A DNA stretch of 64,000 nt from RUG695 sp050943135 (GTDB taxonomy: Bacteria > Planctomycetota > Planctomycetia > Pirellulales > Thermoguttaceae): positions 245,111 to 309,110 of the forward strand of contig JBMNOP010000001.1 of NCBI GenBank assembly GCA_050943135.1, given 5' to 3'. Both the position numbers and the translations under genes were made by a program. Each line of letters starts with the position of its first letter. Within the stretch, counting starts at the first letter, position 1. Below, piece by piece: positions 26,807 to 36,226 of this stretch. Below the pieces are notes generated by a model that saw only the letters and a list, made by a program, of their open reading frames with translations, was not told where the DNA came from and made no database searches.

Positions 26807-29800
26807 CTATTCTTTTTCGCGGCTTTCCATCTCTGCGAATTCGATCTCCTTTTGCTTCATTGCTCGCCGGACGCCGCGAGCGAAGAATTCTCGTATTTTT
26901 TCGACATTGGCATAGAGGGGGGGAACCAGAGAACGACCGACGATGATATCGAAGAGCATCCCGATACAAGCCGGCACCCCGATTGCCACACGACTGGCCG
27001 CCCCGGCTCCGGAGGCGAAAACAAGCGGAATGACGCCGAACACGAACGACCAGGCGGTCATTAATACCGCGCGGAACCGGGCATTGGCTCCGGCAATCGC
27101 GGCGTCGTTGATCGTCCGGCCCCGTTCCCTTTGAACCTTCGAGAACTCGACGATAAGGACCGCATTTTTACACGCCATCGCGACGAGCATCACCAACCCG
27201 AGCTGCCCGTAGATACTCAGTGAGAGAGAGTCTCCGTAGAGTGTAAAGCCGAGCAGACTTTGGGTCAATGGTGAGACCGTTTTGGAAAGAGGCGCCCAAA
27301 TGCTCATCCCGACCAGAGCCCCGAGCGAGGCGGTCGCGACCGAAAGGAGAACGGCGATCGGCATTGTCCAACTTTCGTACTGCGCGACCAGGAAAAGGAA
27401 CCCGAACGCCATCGACAAGCCGAGAAGGTAAGCAATCTTCCCTTGATTTTTCTTCTCTTGGTAGCTCATGTCTTTCCATTCGAGGTGGTAGCCCTGAGGA
27501 ATGTCGAGCGATTCCATCTTTTTCATGTATTCGCCGGTGCTCGCCCCCTGTTCCAGCTGGATGTTGATGTCGGCCGACATAAACTGGTTAAATCGCTGAA
27601 TCTGTTGGGCTCCGACCTCGTAGACGACTTTTCCGAGCGCGTTGAACGGGACCATTTCGTTCTTGAGGTTCGGCACATACAGGTTATCGATATCGCTGAT
27701 AAAACTACGGTATTCCCCTTCCGACTGGATCTGAACCCTAAATGTGTATCCGTAGAGATTGAAATCGTTGATGTACATCGAGGAGAGTTTGCTTTGAAGG
27801 GTGGTGAAGATCACGTTGATCGGCACCTGCATCATTTCCGATTTCTCTCGGTCGATCACCAGATTGAGTTGGGGTGTTTCGGCATTAAAGAGTGACATTG
27901 CCCGGAGCGTTTCGGGGAAGTTCTCTTTGTCGGTCTGAAGACGCGCGGCGAAGAGCGTGGCTTCCGACGAGAGTTCCCTGGGTGTCACGCTTCCGGAACC
28001 GCAGAAGACGCAGGAGATACCTCCCGTAGAGCCCAATCCCATAATGGCCGGAGGCGTGAAGCAGATAATCCGCGCTTCCGCGACCTGATCAAAGATCGAT
28101 TGGGTCTTCGCCATAATTGCACCGATCTGAAGTTCCGGGGTGCGGCGCTTACTCCAGTCGGCGAGCTGGAGAATCACCATTGCGTTATTTTCCCCCTGAC
28201 CGCCGGTCATACTCGTCCCGGTAACGGTTAAGACGTCTTTAACTCCCTCGATTTTCGCGGCGGCATCGGTGAGAAGTGCCACCACCCTCTCGGTCCGCAT
28301 GGACGAGGCGCCCGGAGGCAGTTCGATGCTGCAGAGGAGCGCCCCCTTGTCTTCGGTCGGCAGGAAGGATGTTGGCGTATGCTTATAGAAGTAGACGTTT
28401 GCCGCAATCACCCCTGCGAACACCAGCAGAGCAAGCGTTACATGTCGTACCAGAAGCGAGCAAATGCGGATATAACCGACACGGCTCTTCGCGAGCAGGT
28501 AGTTAAACGGCTTAAAGATAGGGGTAAACAGCCCGTTGATGACTTTATCTGAAACGCCGTAGTCCTCTTTCGCGCGCAGGATCATCACGCAGAGCGCCGG
28601 GCTGAGCGACAACGCGTTAATCATCGATATCACGAGCGAAACGCTCATGACGACGGCAAACTGCTTGTAGATTTCACCCACCATCCCGCCGTAAAAGCCG
28701 ATCGGCACGTAGATTGCGACCGAGACGAGCGTTGTGGCGATAACTGCCCCGGTGATTTGCTTCATTCCGCGATACGTGGCATCACGCGCCGAAAGCCCGT
28801 TCTCGATACCGACCATGACGTTTTCGACTACGATGATCGCGTCATCGACGAGCGAACCGATCACGAGGATCAGCGCGAACATTGTCAACACATTGATCGA
28901 GTATCCGAGGAACGCCATGACCGGAAACGTTCCCAACAGGGAAACGGGGATTGCCAATCCGGGGATGAGGGTCGCACGCCAGTCTTGAAGGAACAGGAAG
29001 GTCACCAACACAACGAGAACGAGCGCGGAAATGAGTGTTATGAAGATTTCGTGCATCGAAATCTTAATAAAGAGCGTTGGGTCGAACATAACACGGTACG
29101 AGACCCCGTCGGGAAATCGGGAAGCGAGCTCGTCCATCTTGGCCCGGGCATTGGTGACCGCTTCGAGCGCATTGGCGTCGATATTTCGGAAAACCCCGAT
29201 GCCGATGGCTGCCTTACCATTCGACATCACCGTGTTAGCATAAGACTCGGAGCCCATCTCGACGCGGGCGATATCGCGCAATTTTACGATGTTTCCCTCT
29301 CCGTCGCTTTTGATGACGATATTTTCGAACTCGGAGACTTCAGTCAGACGCCCCTTGACATTGATCTTGAACTGCATCATATCGTTGCTTTTGTCGATCC
29401 CGACGGAACCGGCAGCAGCCTGGATATTCTGTGACCTGATGGCCGAGGCGACCTCGGAACTTGTGATTCCCATCGCCGACATTTTCAATGGGTCGAGCCA
29501 GACACGCAACGAGTAGAATGCCCTGCTGAACGTTTCTGCGGATTCGACTCCGTCGACACGCGAGAGCGGGTCGACTATCATCGTTTTGACGTAGGTGGCC
29601 AGCTCATTCAACGGAAAGAGTTCCGGATCGGCTTCGATCGCAAAAACCGCGAGCAGGTCACTCGAGCGCTTATGAACTTCAATCCCTTGCTGTTTGACGT
29701 CGGCGGGGAGAAACGGCTCGGCGCATTTGATCGCGTTGTGAACATTAACCTGGGCAATGTCGCCGTTGGTTCCGTAATCGAAAACGAGCGACAGCTCGTA

Positions 29801-30064
29801 CATTCCGGTATTCGAGGACGTCGAGGAATAGTACAGGAGATGTTCCAAACCGTTCATTTCAACCTCGATCGGCGCGGCGACCGAGTCGACGATATCTTGG
29901 GCGCTGGCCCCGGGGTAATTCGTTCGGACCAGAACCTGCGGCGGAGCGATTTCGGGATATTCAGCAACTGGCATCCTGACCAGGGCCAATGACCCCGCCA
30001 ACATGAAAAACAGCGAAAGAACGATTGCCGACTTTGGGCGTTCGATAAAGTATGATGAAATCAT
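26807..30064 (-). CDS. RND family efflux permease (AcrB/HAE1-like)
   Basis: The 1085-residue inner-membrane pump has the expected layout: a first membrane helix ([18 protein letters not shown]), a large periplasmic loop starting [17 protein letters not shown], a central six-helix block with [14 protein letters not shown] containing the proton-relay aspartates, a second periplasmic loop and a final helix block. It pumps drugs or other amphiphiles with the adaptor encoded upstream. Its ATG overlaps the adaptor stop codon (ATGA at 30061-30064), so the two are translationally coupled. No outer-membrane TolC-like gene was seen nearby; it is presumably elsewhere. Confidence 0.95.
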   Translation of the reverse strand: MISSYFIERPKSAIVLSLFFMLAGSLALVRMPVAEYPEIAPPQVLVRTNYPGASAQDIVDSVAAPIEVEMNGLEHLLYYSSTSSNTGMYELSLVFDYGTNGDIAQVNVHNAIKCAEPFLPADVKQQGIEVHKRSSDLLAVFAIEADPELFPLNELATYVKTMIVDPLSRVDGVESAETFSRAFYSLRVWLDPLKMSAMGITSSEVASAIRSQNIQAAAGSVGIDKSNDMMQFKINVKGRLTEVSEFENIVIKSDGEGNIVKLRDIARVEMGSESYANTVMSNGKAAIGIGVFRNIDANALEAVTNARAKMDELASRFPDGVSYRVMFDPTLFIKISMHEIFITLISALVLVVLVTFLFLQDWRATLIPGLAIPVSLLGTFPVMAFLGYSINVLTMFALILVIGSLVDDAIIVVENVMVGIENGLSARDATYRGMKQITGAVIATTLVSVAIYVPIGFYGGMVGEIYKQFAVVMSVSLVISMINALSLSPALCVMILRAKEDYGVSDKVINGLFTPIFKPFNYLLAKSRVGYIRICSLLVRHVTLALLVFAGVIAANVYFYKHTPTSFLPTEDKGALLCSIELPPGASSMRTERVVALLTDAAAKIEGVKDVLTVTGTSMTGGQGENNAMVILQLADWSKRRTPELQIGAIMAKTQSIFDQVAEARIICFTPPAIMGLGSTGGISCVFCGSGSVTPRELSSEATLFAARLQTDKENFPETLRAMSLFNAETPQLNLVIDREKSEMMQVPINVIFTTLQSKLSSMYINDFNLYGYTFRVQIQSEGEYRSFISDIDNLYVPNLKNEMVPFNALGKVVYEVGAQQIQRFNQFMSADINIQLEQGASTGEYMKKMESLDIPQGYHLEWKDMSYQEKKNQGKIAYLLGLSMAFGFLFLVAQYESWTMPIAVLLSVATASLGALVGMSIWAPLSKTVSPLTQSLLGFTLYGDSLSLSIYGQLGLVMLVAMACKNAVLIVEFSKVQRERGRTINDAAIAGANARFRAVLMTAWSFVFGVIPLVFASGAGAASRVAIGVPACIGMLFDIIVGRSLVPPLYANVEKIREFFARGVRRAMKQKEIEFAEMESREKE

Positions 30065-31446
30065 TGGCCTACTCTCCCATTCGGTTTTGTGGCGGGAGTG
30101 GTACTCTTGGCGGCTCTTTTGTCGGTAGCCCCTTTGTTATCGGCAGGCGCGGCTTTTGCGGCGTTTTCTTCTACGACAAGGGCTTCCTGATTAAAAACCG
30201 GTTTGATTGGGAGCGCGGGAACTTGCGGGTTCACGATCGAGACGCCTTTTTCGTCGACAAGCATCAGCGGGTTGATCTTGTTTGAACCGCCGGTAACGAC
30301 AACCTCACCCGGTTCGAGACCTTTGGTTACGCACTGGGTATTTCCATCGGCAGGGCCGAGAACGATCTGACGCTTTCGCAAATTTGTCGAGGTGGAACCG
30401 TCGGGAAGCTTGTTCTCAAAAGTGACGTAGACAAACTCTCCGCGGTCATCGTGCATGATCGCCGAAGCGGGGACACTTGGGTAAGTCTGATTTCCCGGTT
30501 TGGTCAAGACGACCTTGACAATTCCGCCGGGGGTAAGGACCCCGTCCGGATTTTCAAATTCCGCCCAAACCTGAAGGGTATCCAAGGGGGTGATCCGATT
30601 GTCGATAAATTTGATCTCCCCTTTCCCTTGGTATTCGGTATTGTCGGCGAGCCAGAGTCCGAGGGCGGTGTTGTCGCGCAAGGCATCGGCACTCCCGAAG
30701 AGAGAAACAAAGTCGGTCTCGGAAATCGAGAAACGGACGTAGATCGGGTCGAGCTGGGCAATCGTGATCAGGGCGCCGTTACTCGGGGTGATGTAGTTCC
30801 CTTGGGTATAGGTAAGACGCCCGGTGCGCCCCTTGATCGGGGAGTAGATCGTGGTGTGGGAAAAATCGAATTCGGCAATATCGACCCTCGACTTGGCCAG
30901 TTCGAGTTGACCTTCGGCATTGGTCAGCGCCGCATTGGCGGCTTCCAGCTGGGCCTTTTCGCTTTCAAGAGTCGCCAGGGCGTTATCGACGTCGTCTTCG
31001 GAAGCAGCACGCCCGTTTTCGAAGAGTTGCTTGCAGCGGTTGTAGTTTGCTTGCGCATACTTGATTTTAGCCTGAATTTCGATGATCCTGGCGCGATTTT
31101 CTTTAATGGTCGACTCACAGGAGACAACCTGAGCTTTGGCCGCGCGCAGGTTGGCGACGTACTCGGTGTCTTCGATGTTGAAAAGGAGTTCCCCCTTGTC
31201 GACGGTATTCCCTTCCTTGAAATTGACCTTTTCGAGTAGCCCGGAAACGCGCGCGATCACGTGAACCGTTTCGATGGCTTCGGCGGTTCCGCGACATTCC
31301 CGGCTGAGGGAAGGGGTTGCTTCGGCAACTTTGGCCACCAGAAGCGGCGTGGCTTGGGGGGCCGTCCCCGGGGCCTGGGCGTGACAGATTGAGGCGCTGA
31401 TCATTAAAAAGGAGGATAGTAGGAATGGATGACGGAATTTTTTCAT
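30061..31446 (-). CDS. RND efflux periplasmic adaptor (membrane fusion protein)
   Basis: The 461-residue secreted protein has a signal peptide ending near residue 23 (CHAQA). The barrel/lipoyl segment [25 protein letters not shown] is followed by a long coiled-coil hairpin (about residues 100-190), the family [16 protein letters not shown] segment ([19 protein letters not shown]), a beta barrel and a C-terminal tail rich in Ala and Lys. This is the standard adaptor that links an RND pump to an outer-membrane channel. It is the first gene of the two-gene pump operon. Confidence 0.94.
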   Translation of the reverse strand: MKKFRHPFLLSSFLMISASICHAQAPGTAPQATPLLVAKVAEATPSLSRECRGTAEAIETVHVIARVSGLLEKVNFKEGNTVDKGELLFNIEDTEYVANLRAAKAQVVSCESTIKENRARIIEIQAKIKYAQANYNRCKQLFENGRAASEDDVDNALATLESEKAQLEAANAALTNAEGQLELAKSRVDIAEFDFSHTTIYSPIKGRTGRLTYTQGNYITPSNGALITIAQLDPIYVRFSISETDFVSLFGSADALRDNTALGLWLADNTEYQGKGEIKFIDNRITPLDTLQVWAEFENPDGVLTPGGIVKVVLTKPGNQTYPSVPASAIMHDDRGEFVYVTFENKLPDGSTSTNLRKRQIVLGPADGNTQCVTKGLEPGEVVVTGGSNKINPLMLVDEKGVSIVNPQVPALPIKPVFNQEALVVEENAAKAAPADNKGATDKRAAKSTTPATKPNGRVGQ

Positions 31447-31809
31447 TGTTTACTCCGGACAGTAAGTTTTACGTTCCGTCGAAGACGGCAACGACGCGCG
31501 CGGTGAAATTTCGCTACTATTGGTAGGTAGTGTGGGGGACGGATTGATAGGGGGGCGCGATTTGCGAAATTCACCTATTTTCTACTGAAAGGGTTACGGT
31601 TCTCCGACCCCTGAAAATTGTACCCTCCCTTATGTTGTTGTCAAGACGCGCAGGCCTCTTGCCCCACACCGGTTGCCAAAAATCGCTTGGGGGAAAGGTT
31701 CAATGATAACATACAGGCGATATAGGCGTTATGACGGATGTGGAGAGTTTTTACGACGCTTTCGCGTGATTTTTTTACGATACCTCCCTCTGCCTGAGGG
31801 AGCCGGATG
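31447..31809. other. Gene-free stretch upstream of the efflux operon
   Basis: These 363 bp lie between the NusG-like gene and the efflux operon, both leftward. The region must hold the pump promoter, but no clear -35/-10 pair or operator palindrome was identified. A 7-bp hairpin (31784-31790 with 31796-31802) lies just after the NusG-like gene's stop codon but lacks a T tract in that direction. No coding potential was supported. Confidence 0.4.
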
Positions 31810-32376
31810 TCAGGTAATTTCCCGGAGTTCGTCGGCGTTGATCGTACAGGCGCAGTGCCTTCCCAAGATGTTTAGATTAACAATGACATGGATCTCGTCG
31901 ACTCGTTTCTCGACAACAACCTTGATTCCCTTCAAGGGACCGGACTTGATCAGAACGGTCATCCCAGGCTGAATCCCAGGGTTGACGACCACCTTGTGCC
32001 GGTCGGAAAAGAGTTCGAATTTTCGGACACGGTTCAGGTCTTCGACGAGCCCTTTCTGAATTTCAGGTTCCTCGGGCAGGTCGAGCGTGATGACGTCGGA
32101 AAGGCGGAGAATGTCGGTGTAGAGCCTGTTCGGGATCTCCAGGAAAACATAGCCGACAAACATCGGAATCGAAGAGACGACTTTGCCACGGTTGTGGATC
32201 CGCACCTTCCTGATCAGGGGAAGATACGAACGGACACCCCTGTCGGTGAGCTTTTGCGCGAACTTTTTCTCGGTTCGCGGACGAAGGTAGGCGAATCCCC
32301 AAAGAGCCTCTTTTTGAGGAACGATGAAAGGCTGGGGATCGGGAGAGGTCGAAGGAACAGCGATTTTTTCTTCCAA
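31810..32376 (-). CDS. NusG-family transcription elongation paralogue (RfaH/LoaP/UpxY type)
   Basis: The 188-residue protein has an N-terminal NGN domain (WGFAYLRPRTEKKFAQKLTDRG, FVGYVFLEI) and a C-terminal KOW domain (NPGIQPGMTVLIKSGPLKGI). Paralogues of this type bind RNA polymerase and let it read through long polysaccharide or antibiotic operons after recruitment by a leader element. Here the gene is divergent from a long polysaccharide operon (first gene 32556), which supports that role. No SD is visible, and the first codon appears to be TTG. It is not the housekeeping NusG, which usually sits beside secE and rplK. Confidence 0.8.
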   Translation of the reverse strand: MEEKIAVPSTSPDPQPFIVPQKEALWGFAYLRPRTEKKFAQKLTDRGVRSYLPLIRKVRIHNRGKVVSSIPMFVGYVFLEIPNRLYTDILRLSDVITLDLPEEPEIQKGLVEDLNRVRKFELFSDRHKVVVNPGIQPGMTVLIKSGPLKGIKVVVEKRVDEIHVIVNLNILGRHCACTINADELREIT

Positions 32377-32391
32377 GGTGTTGAAAGTCGG

Positions 32392-32419
32392 TTGACTCGG
32401 ATTGTTTTTTCCCTATACT
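32392..32419 (+). promoter_or_regulatory. Sigma-70-type promoter of the polysaccharide operon
   Basis: TTGACT (32392-32397) and TATACT (32414-32419) are separated by 16 bp and point toward the glycosyltransferase gene at 32556. Transcription would start near 32427, giving a leader of about 130 nt. The promoter lies between the divergent NusG paralogue gene and the operon. Confidence 0.6.
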
Positions 32420-32432
32420 AGATTCCGTGGCA

Positions 32433-32506
32433 TGCCGAGCGATTTCGGCAGATACAACCTAGCTATTATAGACCTTACTTCGCTTCCGGCAAGAGTTGCC
32501 GGAGGC
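32433..32506 (+). promoter_or_regulatory. Structured leader of the polysaccharide operon (two hairpins)
   Basis: The untranslated leader contains a 6-bp hairpin (32433-32438 with 32445-32450) and a stronger 11-bp hairpin with a 3-nt loop and one G-U pair (32482-32492 with 32496-32506). Neither is followed by a T run, so they do not look like terminators. They could be the recruitment site of the divergent NusG paralogue, as RNA or DNA hairpins are for LoaP and RfaH. This role is inferred from position. Confidence 0.4.
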
Positions 32507-32555
32507 GCCTTGTTCGCGCCGGTTTTGCCCTCGCGACGGGACGTGGTTTTGTCTC

Positions 32556-33671
32556 ATGAGTACTTATCCACATAAAACGGTTCTCATCCTCTGCAACGGT
32601 GCAAGGATCTTCTATCTGACCCGTTTTGAATTGGTGAAGGCGTTGCTCGACCGAGGATACACCGTTTATTTGTCGGCTCCCCATTCCGACAAATCGGCTC
32701 CTTTCGTGGAGGCCGGATGCCGAATGATCGACACGCCACTCGACCGGCGTGGCCTTTCCCCGTGGAACGACCTCAAGCTTTACTTCAAATACAAACGCAT
32801 CCTTAAAGAGATCCGTCCGGACATCCTGCTGACCTTTACGATCAAGCCGAACATCTACGGAATACGGGCCGGGTCGAAAGTCGGGATATACGGGATACCG
32901 ACGATGACGGGGTTGGGAACTTCGATACAGCATCATGGCCTCTTGCAGCGGATCGTCTTTTCGCTCTATCGGCGCTACTACCGACACGTGCCGAGCGCCT
33001 TCTTCCAGAATTGTGCCAACGCCGAACTTTTCCGCCTTCTGGGTCTGGTTCGCTCGGAACAGATTGTGACGGTTTCCGGTTCAGGCGTCAATTTGCAAAC
33101 TCATGCTTTTCAGCCCTATCCCGATCCTTCCGAGCCGGTGCGATTCCTTTTTATCGGCCGTCTGATGGAGGAGAAGGGGTGTCTTGAGTACGTTGAGGCG
33201 GCTCGCCGGATTCGTCAGACAAGGCCGGATGTAAGGTTCGGGGTTCTCGGTTTTTCGGAGGAACCCGAGATTTTGGAACGCATCAAATCCCTCTCCGATG
33301 AGGGAATCATCGAGTATTTCGGCTATGTTCAAGATGTTCGGCCGTACATCGGCAAGGCACACGCCGTAGTACACCCTTCTTGGCATGAGGGGATGGCGAA
33401 TGTTCTTCTCGAAGCCGGTGCGGCGGGTCGGCCGGTCATCGCCTCAAAAATCTCCGGTTGTTGCGAAACCTTCAACGAAGGTGTTACCGGATTCGGTTTC
33501 TGCCCCCGGAATCTTGATGATCTCTGCGATAAGTTAAACCGATTCCTTGCCTTGAGTCCGGAAGACCGGGCAGCGATGGGGACGGCAGCCCGGATCAAGA
33601 CGGAAAACGAGTCTGACCGTCGTAAAGTTGTCGAGACTTACCTTGCCGAGATCGACAAAACTCTGAAATAA
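32556..33671 (+). CDS. GT4-type glycosyltransferase, first gene of the polysaccharide operon
   Basis: The 371-residue protein has a GT-B fold. The N-terminal domain carries YLTRFELVKALLDRGYTVYLSAPHSD; the C-terminal domain has VRFLFIGRLMEEKGCLEYVEAA and the nucleotide-sugar binding HPSWHEGMANVLLEAGAAGRPVIAS. This resembles PglA/Cap1E-like enzymes that add the second sugar on a lipid carrier. The start at 32556 (MSTYPHK) was chosen because the longer frame overlaps the leader hairpins and has no ribosome binding site. No initiating phosphoglycosyltransferase was seen in the window. Confidence 0.85.
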   Translation: MSTYPHKTVLILCNGARIFYLTRFELVKALLDRGYTVYLSAPHSDKSAPFVEAGCRMIDTPLDRRGLSPWNDLKLYFKYKRILKEIRPDILLTFTIKPNIYGIRAGSKVGIYGIPTMTGLGTSIQHHGLLQRIVFSLYRRYYRHVPSAFFQNCANAELFRLLGLVRSEQIVTVSGSGVNLQTHAFQPYPDPSEPVRFLFIGRLMEEKGCLEYVEAARRIRQTRPDVRFGVLGFSEEPEILERIKSLSDEGIIEYFGYVQDVRPYIGKAHAVVHPSWHEGMANVLLEAGAAGRPVIASKISGCCETFNEGVTGFGFCPRNLDDLCDKLNRFLALSPEDRAAMGTAARIKTENESDRRKVVETYLAEIDKTLK

Positions 33672-33742
33672 GCATCCTACGCCACATTATCTGTTGATCC
33701 GGTCGCTGTTTCTCCGGGAGAGGCCGGGAGCCGAAATTGTCA

Positions 33743-34729
33743 ATGCCTCCGATACTTTGTATTAACGCCGATTTTGAGATGGCTTGGAGCGGTCGCCGCG
33801 TTCCGGACGACCCGGCGCGGGATGACCTTTTTGCCGAAACGCCCGAGACGATCATAGAGATTTTAGAAATCTTCGACCGTTACGAAATTCCGATCACCTG
33901 GGGTACGGTCGGTGCGTTACTCTTGACGAAACCGTTTGATTTTGGCCGTTTTGCGCAGTTCAACGGCGTGGACCCATTCTTTCACGGGCAGTGGTATGCT
34001 CCGCCGGCATGGGGCTCGCCGCGGGGGCGGCTCTTTTATGCTCCGCGAACCGTCGAACGAATTCTAAATGCCAAGGTGAAGCATGAGATCGGCTGCCATA
34101 CGTTTACCCACCTCTATCTCGGAGCCGGTTCGGTCTCGCGCGAACGTTTTGCGATGGAGCTCGAGGCATGCCGCGAGGCGGCCGAATCGTGGGGGGTGAA
34201 TTTGGAGACGTTCATCTATCCGTCTCAGTTCATCAAATACCCCGACCTTTTACCCGAGATGGGGTATAAAATCTATCGGCAGGATCGATTGGAGTGGTTC
34301 CGGTTCGGAAAACCGTATGTTCCGAGTTTTTACATCAACCGCCGAAACCGCTTGCGAAGAATCGTCGGGGGAATCGGCAAGTTGATCGACGAGCGGCTCT
34401 GTTTCCCCCCCCGTGTTGCCGCTCCCGTCACCGTTGCACCGAACCTGACGATGTTTACCGGCTCGACATTTCTGCCCGGTTTTCACGGTGTTTCGAAATT
34501 GGTAACGGTCGGTGAGCGGGTTTGCCGTATCTCGAAGGGAATCGATCAGGCGATTCGGGAGAATTCGCTCTTTTCCTTTTTTTTCCACCCGTGGCACTTC
34601 AATCGAAGACGGGCCGAATCCCTCGAAGCATTGAGGCGCATTTGCGAGTATGCTGCTCGCCGTCGCAAGACTGACGGGCTACGGATTGTCACGGCCGGTT
34701 CTCTTGTGCAGACCGATATTCGCCCCTAA
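33743..34729 (+). CDS. Polysaccharide deacetylase family protein (NodB-like)
   Basis: The 328-residue protein begins with the family strand ILCINADFEMAW, which supplies the catalytic aspartate. The metal-binding motif follows as HEIGCHTFTHLY (H-x3-H). The C-terminal part contains FFFHPWHF, a typical late-domain histidine. Enzymes of this family remove N- or O-acetyl groups from polysaccharides. An alternative TTG start two codons upstream (33737) has GGGAG at better spacing. It lies 71 bp after the glycosyltransferase gene. Confidence 0.82.
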   Translation: MPPILCINADFEMAWSGRRVPDDPARDDLFAETPETIIEILEIFDRYEIPITWGTVGALLLTKPFDFGRFAQFNGVDPFFHGQWYAPPAWGSPRGRLFYAPRTVERILNAKVKHEIGCHTFTHLYLGAGSVSRERFAMELEACREAAESWGVNLETFIYPSQFIKYPDLLPEMGYKIYRQDRLEWFRFGKPYVPSFYINRRNRLRRIVGGIGKLIDERLCFPPRVAAPVTVAPNLTMFTGSTFLPGFHGVSKLVTVGERVCRISKGIDQAIRENSLFSFFFHPWHFNRRRAESLEALRRICEYAARRRKTDGLRIVTAGSLVQTDIRP

Positions 34730-34768
34730 GCCTGCCGTTCGTTCCACTGAACCCGAGGAGTTTGCCCG

Positions 34769-34996
34769 ATGACACCGGAGTCTTTTTACGCCGAACTTTC
34801 CGACATTTTCGATGAGCCGATTTCTGCCGAGACTTCGCTGAAATCGTGTGCGGCTTGGTCGTCGTCGACTTCCCTTTCCGTGATTGTGACCGCCGAGGAA
34901 TTGAGTGGCTATCGGCCGACCCCTTCCGACCTTCTTCGTTCGGAAACGGCCGGCGAGCTTTACGCGCTCATCGAAAGGGCGAGCCGTCTTTCCTGA
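34769..34996 (+). CDS. Acyl-carrier-like small protein
   Basis: The 75-residue protein aligns by pattern to acyl carrier proteins: Trp30, then a helix with LSVIVTAEE, and a final TAGELYALIERA helix. The phosphopantetheine DSL motif is replaced by SSS (residues 31-33); the serine in its expected place (Ser32) is retained. GAGGAG eight bases before ATG supports that it is a real gene. Its place between the deacetylase and the GNAT-like gene suggests an acyl donor for glycan acylation, but this is inferred. The degenerate motif could also mean that it is not modified. Confidence 0.55.
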   Translation: MTPESFYAELSDIFDEPISAETSLKSCAAWSSSTSLSVIVTAEELSGYRPTPSDLLRSETAGELYALIERASRLS

Positions 34997-35057
34997 GGTC
35001 GGATCGTCAAGAACACCGTTTGAATCGCAGGTTTTTATTTCTCCCTTCGTTTTGCAT

Positions 35058-36170
35058 ATGTCTTCGTCCACGCCGATTGCCCGCCCGTTTCGAAAAGAGG
35101 ATGTTCCTCGGGTCGTTGAACTTCTCTTTTCGGAGTTTCGCTATTCCGAAGAGAAGGTCACCCACCTGTTTGAGAATCCCGATCTGACCCGATGGACATC
35201 GGAAGAACTGCCGACCGGTTTCATTCTCGAAGATCGGGAGAGTGTCGTCGGCTATATCGACTCGATTCCGCGCGAGGTCTATCTCGGGCAGACGCAGCTC
35301 AAAGGGGCGATTCGCGGGAGTTTCTACGTCAGAGAGGAATATCGCGACTATCTGTCGATCCTCATGTTTGCAATGCTCGATCAGCAGTGGTGCGACCTGT
35401 TCATGGTAAATTCCTCGAACGAACATTCCGGTCCGGTCAACAGGGCCCTTCGGTTCAAAGAGGGCCCCCCTTCCTGCGCCGGAGTAAATTATCGGGTTTT
35501 TTCTTATGCCGGGCTGCTTCTATATGGTCTGCGCAAATCGAAACGGTTTAGCCCTCTTTTCTTTCCGATCGCAGCGACGATCGGACACCTTTGGGGGGGG
35601 CTCTGGTCCTTGAAAAAACGAATCTTTTCCGATCCGCTTCCGAAAGAGCGCTCTGGGTTGACCCCTCGGCGAATTGAAAAGATTACCGACGAACTTTTCG
35701 ATCCGTTCTGGAATGAACTTCTTGTCGGGAATCGCGGCCTTTTAACCTCGCGTCGTCCCGAACTGCTTCGTTGGACATTTCAGGCCGGGCTAGACAGCGG
35801 GCTGAAAATTATGCTCGGTCGTTTCGACGGCGAGCGACTGCGTGGCGTCATCACGCTACGCGTTCACACGACACGAGACGGTTTCCCGCGGGCGCGGGTC
35901 ATTGATTGGATTGCGGTCAACAACGACGAGGCGGTCCTTGGCGACCTCCTGCGTGACGCGATCCTTTACGTTTGGAAAGAAAAGTGCGGAATCCTGATCC
36001 AGCTCTCCGGGTTTCCCGAATCGGTCCAACCGTTGGTTCGCGAGTATTTCCCTCGGTTCAGGGGGAAGCCGAACGCTTTCTTTTACAAAACGAGGAATCG
36101 TGAGGTTCAGACCGTCTTTTCCGAATCGTGGTTTTTCGGGCCGTACGACGGTGACACGGCACGTTATTAG
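35058..36170 (+). CDS. GNAT-like acyltransferase of the polysaccharide locus
   Basis: The 370-residue protein begins with a GNAT-type N-terminus (IARPFRKEDVPRVVELLFSEF) and the segment FYVREEYRDYLSILMF. A middle hydrophobic stretch (YAGLLLYGLRKS, LFFPIAATIGHLWGGLW) may contact a membrane or lipid. The second half repeats a GNAT-like pattern (IMLGRFDGERLRGVITLRVH). Two tandem GNAT-like halves would give an acyl or aminoacyl transferase. The start at 35058 was chosen because the longer frame overlaps the ACP-like gene. It may use the ACP-like protein as donor. Confidence 0.55.
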   Translation: MSSSTPIARPFRKEDVPRVVELLFSEFRYSEEKVTHLFENPDLTRWTSEELPTGFILEDRESVVGYIDSIPREVYLGQTQLKGAIRGSFYVREEYRDYLSILMFAMLDQQWCDLFMVNSSNEHSGPVNRALRFKEGPPSCAGVNYRVFSYAGLLLYGLRKSKRFSPLFFPIAATIGHLWGGLWSLKKRIFSDPLPKERSGLTPRRIEKITDELFDPFWNELLVGNRGLLTSRRPELLRWTFQAGLDSGLKIMLGRFDGERLRGVITLRVHTTRDGFPRARVIDWIAVNNDEAVLGDLLRDAILYVWKEKCGILIQLSGFPESVQPLVREYFPRFRGKPNAFFYKTRNREVQTVFSESWFFGPYDGDTARY

Positions 36171-36226
36171 TTTTATCGTCTTTCCTTTCGTTTCCCGGAC
36201 GGTTTGAATTTTTCTTCCGTGGCATA

